Shown piece after piece: positions 26,695 through 33,388 of a stretch of 64,000 nucleotides of DNA (position 1 is its first letter; each line of letters starts with the position of its first letter). The position numbers were made by a program, and so were the translations under genes. The stretch covers positions 189,127 through 253,126 of the forward strand of contig NZ_JOHR01000011.1 in the NCBI RefSeq assembly GCF_000719775.1, read 5' to 3'. The notes beneath the pieces were generated by a model that worked only from the letters and a program-made list of their open reading frames with translations, did no database searches and was not told the DNA's origin. The stretch is from Streptomyces sp. NRRL F-5135 (lineage in GTDB: Bacteria > Actinomycetota > Actinomycetes > Streptomycetales > Streptomycetaceae).

Positions 26695-28449
26695 GTGCGC
26701 AAGGTGCTCATCGCCAACCGTGGCGAAATCGCTGTCCGCGTCGCCCGTGCCTGCCGGGATGCCGGGATCGCGAGCGTAGCCGTCTACGCCGACCCGGACC
26801 GGGACGCCCTGCACGTCCGCGCCGCAGACGAGGCGTTCGCCCTGGGCGGTGACACCCCGGCCGCCAGCTATCTGGACATGGCCAAGGTGCTCCAGGCCGC
26901 CAAGGACTCGGGGGCGGACGCGATCCACCCGGGCTACGGCTTCCTGTCCGAGAACGCCGAGTTCGCCCAGGCCGTCCTGGACGCGGGCCTGACCTGGATC
27001 GGCCCGCCGCCGCAGGCGATCCGCGACCTCGGCGACAAGGTCGCCGCGCGCCACATCGCGCAGCGCGCCGGCGCCCCGCTGGTGGCCGGCACCCCCGACC
27101 CGGTCTCGGGCGCGGCGGAGGTCGTCGCGTTCGCCGAGGAGCACGGCCTGCCGATCGCCATCAAGGCGGCCTTCGGCGGCGGCGGTCGCGGCCTGAAGGT
27201 CGCCCGTACGCTCGAAGAGGTCCCGGAGCTGTACGACTCGGCGGTGCGCGAGGCTGTCGCGGCGTTCGGCCGCGGTGAGTGCTTCGTGGAGCGCTACCTG
27301 GACAAGCCCCGGCACGTGGAGACCCAGTGCCTGGCCGACCAGCACGGCAACGTGGTCGTCGTCTCGACGCGTGACTGCTCGCTCCAGCGCCGCCACCAGA
27401 AGCTGGTCGAGGAGGCCCCGGCGCCGTTCCTGAGCGACGCGCAGAACGCCGAGCTGTACGCGGCGTCCAAGGCGATCCTCAAGGAGGCGGGCTACGTCGG
27501 CGCGGGGACGGTCGAGTTCCTCGTCGGCGCCGACGGCACGATCTCCTTCCTGGAGGTCAACACGCGTCTTCAGGTGGAGCACCCGGTCACCGAGGAGGTC
27601 ACGGGCCTGGACCTGGTCCGTGAGATGTTCCGCATCGCGGACGGCGAGGAGCTGGGCTACGACGACCCGCCGGTGCGCGGGCACTCGTTCGAGTTCCGTA
27701 TCAACGGCGAGGACCCGGGCCGCAACTTCCTCCCCGCGCCCGGCACGGTCACCGCCTTCGCCCCGCCGGCGGGCCCGGGCGTCCGGCTGGACGCGGGGGT
27801 CGAGTCGGGTTCGGTGATCGGCCCGGCCTGGGACTCGCTGCTGGCCAAGCTGATCGTCACGGGCGCGACGCGCGAGCAGGCGTTGCAGCGCGCGGCGCGC
27901 GCGCTGGACGAGTTCACCGTCGAGGGCATGGCGACGGCGCTGACGTTCCACCGCAAGGTCGTCACCGACCCGGCGTTCACGTCCGACCCGTTCCGGATCC
28001 ACACGCGCTGGATCGAGACGGAGTTCGTCAACGACATCGCCCCCTTCGCCGCCCCCGTCGGCTCGGACGCGGACGAGGAGCCGGGCCGCGAGACGGTGGT
28101 GGTCGAGGTCGGCGGCAAGCGCCTGGAGGTGTCGCTGCCGAGCAGCCTGGGCATGTCCCTGGCCCGCACCGGCCTCGCCGCCGGCGCCAAGCCCAAGCGC
28201 CGGGCGGCCAAGAAGTCCGCCTCGGCGGCGTCCGGTGACACGCTCACCTCCCCGATGCAGGGCACGATCGTCAAGATCGCGGTGGAGGAGGGCCAGGAGG
28301 TCAAGGAGGGCGACCTGGTGGTCGTCCTGGAGGCCATGAAGATGGAACAGCCCCTGAACGCGCACCGCTCGGGCACGGTCAAGGGCCTGGCGGCGACGGT
28401 CGGCGCGTCGGTGACGTCGGGCGCGACGATCTGCGAGATCAAGGACTGA
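26695..28449 (+). CDS. accA: Acyl-CoA carboxylase alpha subunit (biotin carboxylase + biotin carrier)
   Basis: Biotin carboxylase and carrier in one 584-residue chain; it charges biotin with CO2 for PccB-type transferases. The N-terminus [18 protein letters not shown], the ATP-grasp loop [12 protein letters not shown], the catalytic HVETQ and [18 protein letters not shown] segments, and the carrier motif EAMKMEQP (biotinyl Lys549) are all present. GTG 26695 is 8 bases after AGGAGG; the frame opens further upstream without family similarity. It is a single gene with its own promoter and a strong terminator. BirA and PccB/PccE from this window are its functional partners. Confidence 0.96.
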   Translation: MRKVLIANRGEIAVRVARACRDAGIASVAVYADPDRDALHVRAADEAFALGGDTPAASYLDMAKVLQAAKDSGADAIHPGYGFLSENAEFAQAVLDAGLTWIGPPPQAIRDLGDKVAARHIAQRAGAPLVAGTPDPVSGAAEVVAFAEEHGLPIAIKAAFGGGGRGLKVARTLEEVPELYDSAVREAVAAFGRGECFVERYLDKPRHVETQCLADQHGNVVVVSTRDCSLQRRHQKLVEEAPAPFLSDAQNAELYAASKAILKEAGYVGAGTVEFLVGADGTISFLEVNTRLQVEHPVTEEVTGLDLVREMFRIADGEELGYDDPPVRGHSFEFRINGEDPGRNFLPAPGTVTAFAPPAGPGVRLDAGVESGSVIGPAWDSLLAKLIVTGATREQALQRAARALDEFTVEGMATALTFHRKVVTDPAFTSDPFRIHTRWIETEFVNDIAPFAAPVGSDADEEPGRETVVVEVGGKRLEVSLPSSLGMSLARTGLAAGAKPKRRAAKKSASAASGDTLTSPMQGTIVKIAVEEGQEVKEGDLVVVLEAMKMEQPLNAHRSGTVKGLAATVGASVTSGATICEIKD

Positions 28450-28465
28450 CGTCCGGTCCGACGAT

Positions 28466-28515
28466 CGCGGCTGTGCCCCGCCGGGCCCTTGGTGACCCGG
28501 CGGGGCACAGCCGCG
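28466..28515 (+). terminator. Strong terminator after accA
   Basis: 20-bp perfect arms (28466-28485 and 28496-28515) with a 10-base loop, beginning 17 bases after the accA stop. It also faces the end of the leftward gene at 28636. Confidence 0.88.
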
Positions 28516-28635
28516 TCCCGGCTCGGTCGTCAGCGGCGACGGGAGCGCCCGCGCATCGGCGTGCCGGGGTGGTGGCGGCCCGTCAGGGCCCGTCCGCCTC
28601 ATCGGTGCGGGCGAGTTCCGCGCCGCATCGCCCCC

Positions 28636-29133
28636 TCACTCCTCGCCCAGGCCGCCGAACGCGTCGATGAGGGCCTCGATCCGCCGCCCGGTCATGTTGG
28701 GCTCCTCCCAGTCCCCGTCGTACCCGACGCTCACGAGCCGCTCGGCGAGAAGGTCCAGCACGGCGGAGGCTCCGTCGGCGTCGGGGGCGCCGAAGGCGGT
28801 CACGACCGTACGCTCCGGGCTCCCGGCCGGGGCGAGGTCCAGCAGGAGCCGGTACGAGTCCGGACCCGCCGGGAACCAACCCGGTGGCGGCAGTCTCCGG
28901 AGCCAGTCCTCGAAGTCCGTGCGGTCGTAGAGGTAGGTGTCCGGGTCCACCCTGCTGTCGGCCCCGCTCAGCGTGTCCAGATGACGCCAGACCCGCAGAT
29001 CCGTGACCTCGGTGTCGCGCTCGGCCACCCACACCCAGGCCCAGCCGCCGGCGGACTCACGGTCCACGGTGCCGTCGGCCAGCCCGACGAGTCGGGCCCT
29101 GATGCCCTCCAGCGTCGGAACGTCACCGCTCAC
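28636..29133 (-). CDS. Immunity-like protein, paralogue of the RHS-linked immunity protein, with extra C-terminal domain
   Basis: The first ~81 of 165 residues align without gaps to the 86-residue protein encoded at 33128-33388; by hand I count about 54 identical positions (67%). Shared blocks include the WAW-W segment and LDTLSGAD-VDP-TYLYD--DFEDWL. The remaining ~80 residues (from PPPGWFPAGPD) are absent from the shorter paralogue. The likely start is GTG 29133, by alignment to that paralogue; the ribosome-binding site is weak. The gene lies 10 bp after DUF397 in an XRE-DUF397 operon, about 4 kb from the toxin. No catalytic motif is visible. An immunity or anti-toxin role is inferred from similarity and context only. 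Confidence 0.75.
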   Translation of the reverse strand: MSGDVPTLEGIRARLVGLADGTVDRESAGGWAWVWVAERDTEVTDLRVWRHLDTLSGADSRVDPDTYLYDRTDFEDWLRRLPPPGWFPAGPDSYRLLLDLAPAGSPERTVVTAFGAPDADGASAVLDLLAERLVSVGYDGDWEEPNMTGRRIEALIDAFGGLGEE

Positions 29134-29143
29134 CGCGTACGAC

Positions 29144-29356
29144 TCACCCGCCGAACTCACCGGAGCACACCCCCGACACAAAGCACTGCCATGCCTCGCG
29201 TGCTTGGAACCGAGTACGGCGGCCGGGCTGTTTGCTGTCCCGGACGGCGACGTGGCCATTGGCAGAAAGGGCAACTTCGACACAGTTGCCATTGGCTCCG
29301 CTGTAGCTGCTCCTACGCCATGGGACGCTGGCTATACCGGGTTCCGTTCGTCTCAT
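29144..29356 (-). CDS. DUF397 small protein
   Basis: A 70-residue protein with the family hallmark WRRSSYSGANGNCVEVA, then VAVRDSKQPG and AWQCFVSGV. In Streptomyces these proteins nearly always follow an XRE/DUF5753 regulator and are often near an RsbW-like ATPase; well-studied examples are in the whiJ and abaA loci. It may act as a small partner of the regulator. The start is placed at ATG 29356 after GAGG; ATG 29380 is possible. It overlaps the end of the XRE gene by 44 bases, which implies coupling. Confidence 0.88.
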   Translation of the reverse strand: MRRTEPGIASVPWRRSSYSGANGNCVEVALSANGHVAVRDSKQPGRRTRFQAREAWQCFVSGVCSGEFGG

Positions 29357-30206
29357 CGTCCTCAAGTTCCTGTGCCACATGCCGGATCAGGGTGAGCGAG
29401 TCGTCAGGGCTCAACGCGGTCGCCCGAAGATGGTCGAACGCCACCCCGTACGCCGCGCATTCCCCTGGTTCGTCCATGTACAGCGTGCCCGTCATGTTCT
29501 CCACGCACACGATGTCCGCTTCATGCTCGCTCGGGAATCCGAAGGCTACGAACGCACCGTTGAGACCGGCGTGCGCGCCGACACGGTGCGGTAAGACCTG
29601 AACCACCACGTGCTGTTGCCTCGCGCGCTCTTCAAGGTGGTGCAGCTGCTCGCGGAGGACGGCCGCGCCCCCGACGGCCTGGCGGATCGCCGACTCACCG
29701 ACGATGGTCCACAGCCGCACCGGGCTCTCACCGCCGACGGCCTTCTGGCGTTCGATCCTGATGGCGACAAGTGCCTCAATGTCCGCCGGAGGCAGGATCG
29801 CGGGGTTGGCCAGGATGGCCGCGCGCGTGTACGCCTCGGTCTGGAGCAGGCCGGGGATCATGATCGGCTCGAAGTTCCTGATCTCGCTCGCGGCAGCCTC
29901 GAGTTCGATGTACTCGGCGTACTCACGCGGCAGCGAGTCCTGGTAACGGTGCCACCAGCCGGCCTTCCGCGCCTCGCGCGAGGCCGTCAGGAAGTACCGC
30001 ACCTGCGCCTCGTCGTCCATTCCGTACGCTTGCAGAAGCGCCTTGACGTCGTTGAGCGAGACTCGGACTTCGCCCGACTCTATGCGGCTCAGCTTCGGCC
30101 GCGAGAAGCCCATCTCCTCGGCGACGGCGTCAGCTTTGAGCTTCTTCGCCTCGCGGAGTTTACGCAGCTCAGCGCCAAGTCGACGGCTTCGCACCGTACT
30201 CGCCAC
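29313..30206 (-). CDS. XRE-family regulator with DUF5753 domain (WhiJ-like)
   Basis: A 297-residue regulator. The N-terminal helix-turn-helix (LRKLREAKKLKADAVAEEMG, then SRPKLSRIESGEVRVSLNDV) is followed by the DUF5753 domain (about 100-280; PGLLQTEAYTRA, RIERQKAV, VLPHRVGAHAGLNGAF). GTG 30206 follows GGGGAAGG. The Leu in QVLPHR is a TTA codon (29592-29594), so translation probably needs bldA tRNA and comes late in the life cycle. It is divergent from the RsbW-like ATPase gene, with two palindromes between them. It probably controls the divergent pair and its own operon, which includes the immunity-like gene. Confidence 0.92.
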   Translation of the reverse strand: MASTVRSRRLGAELRKLREAKKLKADAVAEEMGFSRPKLSRIESGEVRVSLNDVKALLQAYGMDDEAQVRYFLTASREARKAGWWHRYQDSLPREYAEYIELEAAASEIRNFEPIMIPGLLQTEAYTRAAILANPAILPPADIEALVAIRIERQKAVGGESPVRLWTIVGESAIRQAVGGAAVLREQLHHLEERARQQHVVVQVLPHRVGAHAGLNGAFVAFGFPSEHEADIVCVENMTGTLYMDEPGECAAYGVAFDHLRATALSPDDSLTLIRHVAQELEDDETNGTRYSQRPMA

Positions 30207-30268
30207 AGCCCTTCCCCTTTCTGCGGCGCACCCACTCGCCCGTCCGCTGCGACGGGGAGAGGCGGCCC

Positions 30269-30288
30269 GATCTGCACAAGTGCAGATC
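30269..30288. promoter_or_regulatory. Palindrome between XRE and ATPase genes
   Basis: GATCTGCAC and GTGCAGATC, perfect 9-bp arms with a 2-base centre, lie 63 bases before the XRE start. A likely operator of the XRE regulator. Confidence 0.6.
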
Positions 30289-30321
30289 GATCATTTGCTA
30301 TTCCATCCGTTTCGGCCCTAC

Positions 30322-30340
30322 GTTACCCCAGACAGGTAAC
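30322..30340. promoter_or_regulatory. Second inverted repeat, GTTACC-n7-GGTAAC
   Basis: Six-bp arms with a 7-base spacer, 106 bases before the ATPase ATG. It may be a second regulator site or overlap the ATPase promoter. Confidence 0.45.
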
Positions 30341-30446
30341 CCTTCGCACCCGAACGGACACTCTCCGGAACGGATGCCGGGTCGTCCCATGCCCGCTCAC
30401 GGCCTCGTGGCCCGAGCCGGCCGACTTCATCCACCGGGAGAGCGAG

Positions 30447-30917
30447 ATGAAGGTCCACATCTGGCGCGGCTATCGCTTCGACGCCACCGACGAGGCCCCC
30501 GGCAAGGCCCGGAGGGCCGTCCAATTCGCCCTGCTGGCCTGGGAGTACGACCGCGACACCGCCTACACCGCCGCCCTCCTGACCTCGGAACTGGTCACCA
30601 ACGCCGTACTGCACGCCCACGGCACCCTCGGCTGCCGCGTCGAATTCGGTGTGGCAGCCGACGTGTTCACCCTCGCGGTCGTCGACACCGGGCGCGGCGT
30701 CCCCGTACCCAGACAGCCCGCCGGGGACGACGAGGGCGGTCGCGGCCTCGCCCTGGTTGCCGAGTTGGCCGCCGACTACGGCTCGCGCCCGGTGGACGGC
30801 GGCAAGGCCGTCTTCTTCCGGCTGAAGGTCGCGCCGGTGATCCGCACCGTGTACGAACGGGAGTGCCGAGGCGCGTTCGCACCGACCGCGTCCCTGCTCA
30901 TCGCCGACCTGACATGA
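30447..30917 (+). CDS. RsbW-like ATP-binding (HATPase_c) protein
   Basis: A 156-residue single-domain GHKL ATPase of the anti-sigma-kinase type that is widespread in Streptomyces. The N-box is LLTSELVTNAVLHAHG, the G1 motif is VVDTGRGVP, and the G2 region is DDEGGRGLALVAELAADYG. GGGAG lies 6 bases before ATG 30447. Its stop overlaps the next small gene (ATGA). Proteins like this near XRE/DUF397 pairs are thought to act in the same regulatory unit, but whether this one phosphorylates or binds a partner cannot be seen. Confidence 0.88.
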   Translation: MKVHIWRGYRFDATDEAPGKARRAVQFALLAWEYDRDTAYTAALLTSELVTNAVLHAHGTLGCRVEFGVAADVFTLAVVDTGRGVPVPRQPAGDDEGGRGLALVAELAADYGSRPVDGGKAVFFRLKVAPVIRTVYERECRGAFAPTASLLIADLT

Positions 30918-31072
30918 CGCGCACGCGGGGCCGCACGCGGGACGTCGCCCACGGCCACGCCCACGCGCGCCGACTGCGGCGCGGGGCCACGACGCTCGGG
31001 CTCACCGTCGCCTGGCTGCTGTCCGTACTGCTGTTCCTCGACGTCTGTCACCGTCAAGCGGGTGGAACGTAG
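30914..31072 (+). CDS. 52-residue basic membrane protein coupled to the ATPase
   Basis: The ATG overlaps the stop of the ATPase gene (ATGA at 30914-30917), which strongly suggests it is translated. The N-terminal half is Arg/His-rich (MTRTRGRTRDVAHGHAHARRLRR). One hydrophobic helix follows (TTLGLTVAWLLSVLLFLDV), with Cys-His close by. The last codons lie in a 60-bp sequence that is repeated at 32315-32375. No family is recognised. Confidence 0.6.
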   Translation: MTRTRGRTRDVAHGHAHARRLRRGATTLGLTVAWLLSVLLFLDVCHRQAGGT

Positions 31073-31099
31073 CGCGTAACGCAACGCAGGACACAAGAC
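31040..31099 (+). repeat. Direct repeat copy 1 (about 60 bp)
   Basis: From GACGTCTGTCACCG to ACACAAGAC. It matches 32315-32375 with a few substitutions and one indel; the last 36 bp (31064-31099) differ at only four positions. The two copies flank the gene pair at 31155-32212. Confidence 0.8.
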
Positions 31100-31154
31100 C
31101 CGACGACCACCGCCAGTACGTCGGCGCCGAACAACGGAGAACCGTCGCAACGGC

Positions 31155-31697
31155 TCACGCGTCGAACGCCTCACCCCTCAGATCCTCCAGGGAGTTGACG
31201 ATCAGCCCCCTCACATCGCGGCCGGACGCGGCATCCAGAGCGCGCTCCAGCACCCGCACCGCCTCGCCCCGCAGCCGCTCGTCGGCCAGACCGCACATAA
31301 GGACGAGGTCCACACAACTGGCGTCGAGATCCGTCTCAACACGCTCCCGGTAAAGCGGAAACCCGTGCACGATCTCCCGCATGCACGCCGCGTACGAGAC
31401 AGGCCCCACGACGGTGGAATCGACATGCTCCTCGTAGCCGCCCGAGATCTGCGCCAGCAGGTCGAGGGCCTGCCGACGGCCGTGCTCCGTCGCGCCGGGC
31501 AGCCCGTTCACCAAGACAGCGCACACCGCCGTACAGGACTCCGACAGCCGGCCCTGTACCAGCGCGACGCCGTCGATACGCCAGTACGCCTCCTCCGCCG
31601 TCGCCCCGGTCGCGGCGGAGAGCAGATCCCGCACGGCCGCCGGCAGCCCTTCGGCGCTCCCCGCGAAACAGCGCAGAGCTGCCCAGTCGTAGTCCAC
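31155..31697 (-). CDS. Immunity-array protein, helical, paralogue of the next gene
   Basis: About 180 residues, predicted all-alpha, with a repeat-like arrangement of helices reminiscent of HEAT-type folds. It shares a pattern with the protein encoded at 31721-32212: E-AYW--D/ENV-LVQG-L, then a run of small residues and an L--L-QI-GGYEE/AGE segment. That marks them as divergent paralogues. GTG 31697 is preceded by GGGGGAGGG, read as PGGGGL in the longer version that begins at GTG 31724; that earlier GTG overlaps the stop of the upstream gene. It is the last of a row of small leftward genes behind the RHS toxin. Confidence 0.7.
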   Translation of the reverse strand: MDYDWAALRCFAGSAEGLPAAVRDLLSAATGATAEEAYWRIDGVALVQGRLSESCTAVCAVLVNGLPGATEHGRRQALDLLAQISGGYEEHVDSTVVGPVSYAACMREIVHGFPLYRERVETDLDASCVDLVLMCGLADERLRGEAVRVLERALDAASGRDVRGLIVNSLEDLRGEAFDA

Positions 31698-31720
31698 GAG
31701 CCCTCCCCCGCCCGGCTGAC

Positions 31721-32212
31721 TCACTTACCTCGTAGCCCCGCGAGGAACGCGGCGCGCCGTGCCCCGTCGGCCTCGATCCGCTCCAGGACGGCCTCCGCCG
31801 TTTCCCGACGCCGGGTCCCCAACTCGCGGTACACAAGCCACAGTCCGGCACGGGCGGCCTCCCGGCAGCGGTCCCCGAGATCCCCGTTGCCGCGCGCCAC
31901 CTCGTCCTCCGCGGCCTCGCCCGCGACGATCTGGTGGATCAGCTCCAGCACCAGATCCCGCGCGTCGGCGGAGAGATCGTCCAGCAACGCCGCCAGCAGC
32001 ACGGAAACCGTCGGCAGCGCGGCCGCGTACAACTGCCCCTGCACGACGACCACGTTCTCAAGCTCCCAGTACGCGCTCGCCGCCTCGTCCTCGGTCCGCG
32101 CGGCGAACAGCCGCCGCAGGGCGCCCGGGACGCCCTCCGACCGGTCTCCCAGCGTGCGGAACTCCTCCCAGGCGATCCGTGAGACCTCGATTTCGGCCAA
32201 GCTCTTGCTCAC
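31721..32212 (-). CDS. Immunity-array protein, helical
   Basis: A 163-residue all-helical protein. GTG 32212 has GGGGAGG 6 bases upstream; the longer frame up to 32398 runs through the direct repeat and is not likely coding. It shares the YWELENVVVVQGQL block with its downstream neighbour (compare YWRIDGVALVQGRL). Small helical proteins of this sort commonly follow polymorphic toxins as immunity genes, but no family name can be given from sequence alone. The stop overlaps the alternative start of the next gene (GTGA). Confidence 0.72.
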   Translation of the reverse strand: MSKSLAEIEVSRIAWEEFRTLGDRSEGVPGALRRLFAARTEDEAASAYWELENVVVVQGQLYAAALPTVSVLLAALLDDLSADARDLVLELIHQIVAGEAAEDEVARGNGDLGDRCREAARAGLWLVYRELGTRRRETAEAVLERIEADGARRAAFLAGLRGK

Positions 32213-32314
32213 CGGATACCTCCCCATCGGCACTCGGCCGACCAGCCACCACGTGCTGGGCGCGGCAGCCCCGCCGCCCCTCCGGCCCGGGGCCGCCCCG
32301 CGGCCCGCGATCGC

Positions 32315-32375
32315 GACGCCTGTCACCGCCCTGTCGGGCGGAACGTAGCGCACAACGCAACACAGAACACAAGAC
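32315..32375 (+). repeat. Direct repeat copy 2 (about 60 bp)
   Basis: A copy of 31040-31099 in the same orientation. In copy 1 the sequence encodes the C-terminal DVCHRQAGGT of the small membrane protein; here a one-base indel breaks that frame, so it looks like a displaced gene end. Confidence 0.78.
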
Positions 32376-32455
32376 AGGACGCAAGACCGGACGGACATCT
32401 CCGACGGGCGCTCATCTGTCCTGTCCCGGCCAGGGGCAATGAGATGGGAGTGGAC

Positions 32456-32908
32456 TCACTCTACTCGCGCCAGCGTTGTGCGTCCGTCATGAAAGCGCTC
32501 GGTGATCAGGCTCTCTCGATCGGCATAGACCCACACGTCGCTGCTCGACGCCACCACCGCTCCAGCGTGATCTGCCAGAACATTTGACGGCATCGCGAGT
32601 GACGGCACAACGTAGTTGCCCCACATCGCCACCACCTCCGTCTCCGGATCGATGTGAGTGTTCACCCACTCGGCCAGCAGCTCCGCGACTACCACCTCCG
32701 TGTCCGCCTCGCGCCGTTCGAGGACCGACTCGTCCTGGAACTCAAGCCTTCCGCCGGTCTGCGGGTACCTGTTCAGGCTGCGTTCCTCGACGCACGCGTT
32801 CTCCGCCGCGTCGAGATAGCGCACCCGTCGCCGCTCCTTCGGCGTGAGATCGCTCAAGAGACGTGACAGCACCTCCGGGTGCGTTCCGTAATGCGCTGTG
32901 CTCATCAT
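32456..32908 (-). CDS. Immunity-array protein of unknown family
   Basis: 150 residues, acidic, soluble. The C-terminal half alternates beta-like segments (EVVAMWGNYVVPSLAMP, AGAVVASSSDVWVYADRESL) and recalls small immunity folds. GGAG lies 6 bases before ATG 32908. The coding sequence is noticeably less GC-rich than the core genes, consistent with recent acquisition. It stands between the cognate immunity gene of the RHS toxin and the helical pair, on the same strand. Confidence 0.7.
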   Translation of the reverse strand: MMSTAHYGTHPEVLSRLLSDLTPKERRRVRYLDAAENACVEERSLNRYPQTGGRLEFQDESVLERREADTEVVVAELLAEWVNTHIDPETEVVAMWGNYVVPSLAMPSNVLADHAGAVVASSSDVWVYADRESLITERFHDGRTTLARVE

Positions 32909-33073
32909 GGTTTTCTCCGCAGTAGCCTCAGTTGCAATGCTTCGCCCCTGGGCATCTCGCCGCGCTGACGAACACAGCCGTCATACACCCGCCGTTGAAG
33001 GCGCCCGCGCGTGTCGCACTGCGACATCCGCAGGCAGGGTCACGGCCGGCGTTCCGTCGTCGTGCGGGTATGA

Positions 33074-33109
33074 AGGTGGCCGGCCATCGATATCGACGGC
33101 CGGCCACCT
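33074..33109 (-). terminator. Hairpin after the RHS-immunity unit
   Basis: 12-bp perfect arms (33074-33085 and 33098-33109) with a 12-base loop, 19 bases past the immunity stop. It would separate toxin-immunity transcription from the downstream array. Confidence 0.7.
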
Positions 33110-33127
33110 GTTCACACGGTCATACGG

Positions 33128-33388
33128 TCACTGCTCCGTCGGGAGATCTCTGAGCCAGTCCTCGAAGTCCGATTGGTCGTACAGATACGTCTCCGGATCC
33201 ACCTTGCTGTCAGCGCCGCTCAACGTGTCCAAGTGGTCGTGCAGCCGAAGGTCCGTGACCTCGTCGTCCCGTTCGGCAATCCACTGCCACGCCCAGCTCG
33301 CAACCTGTTCCCGGTTCATCGTCCCGTTGATCAGACCGACGAGCTTGTCCCTGACCACGTCCAGCGTGGGAATCTCGTCGCTCACCAT
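33128..33388 (-). CDS. Probable cognate immunity protein of the RHS toxin
   Basis: An 86-residue acidic protein. Its ATG (33388) overlaps the last codon and stop of the RHS gene (ATGGTGA), so the two are translated together, the usual arrangement of toxin and immunity genes. It has no signal peptide or membrane helix, so it should neutralise the toxin in the cytoplasm. The sequence (PTLDVVRDKLVGLINGT, WAWQWIAERDDEVTD, YLYDQSDFEDWL) is closely related to the first half of the protein encoded at 28636-29133. I cannot name the family. A dominance of Asp/Glu (and Trp) would fit binding to the very basic toxin domain. Confidence 0.8.
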   Translation of the reverse strand: MVSDEIPTLDVVRDKLVGLINGTMNREQVASWAWQWIAERDDEVTDLRLHDHLDTLSGADSKVDPETYLYDQSDFEDWLRDLPTEQ

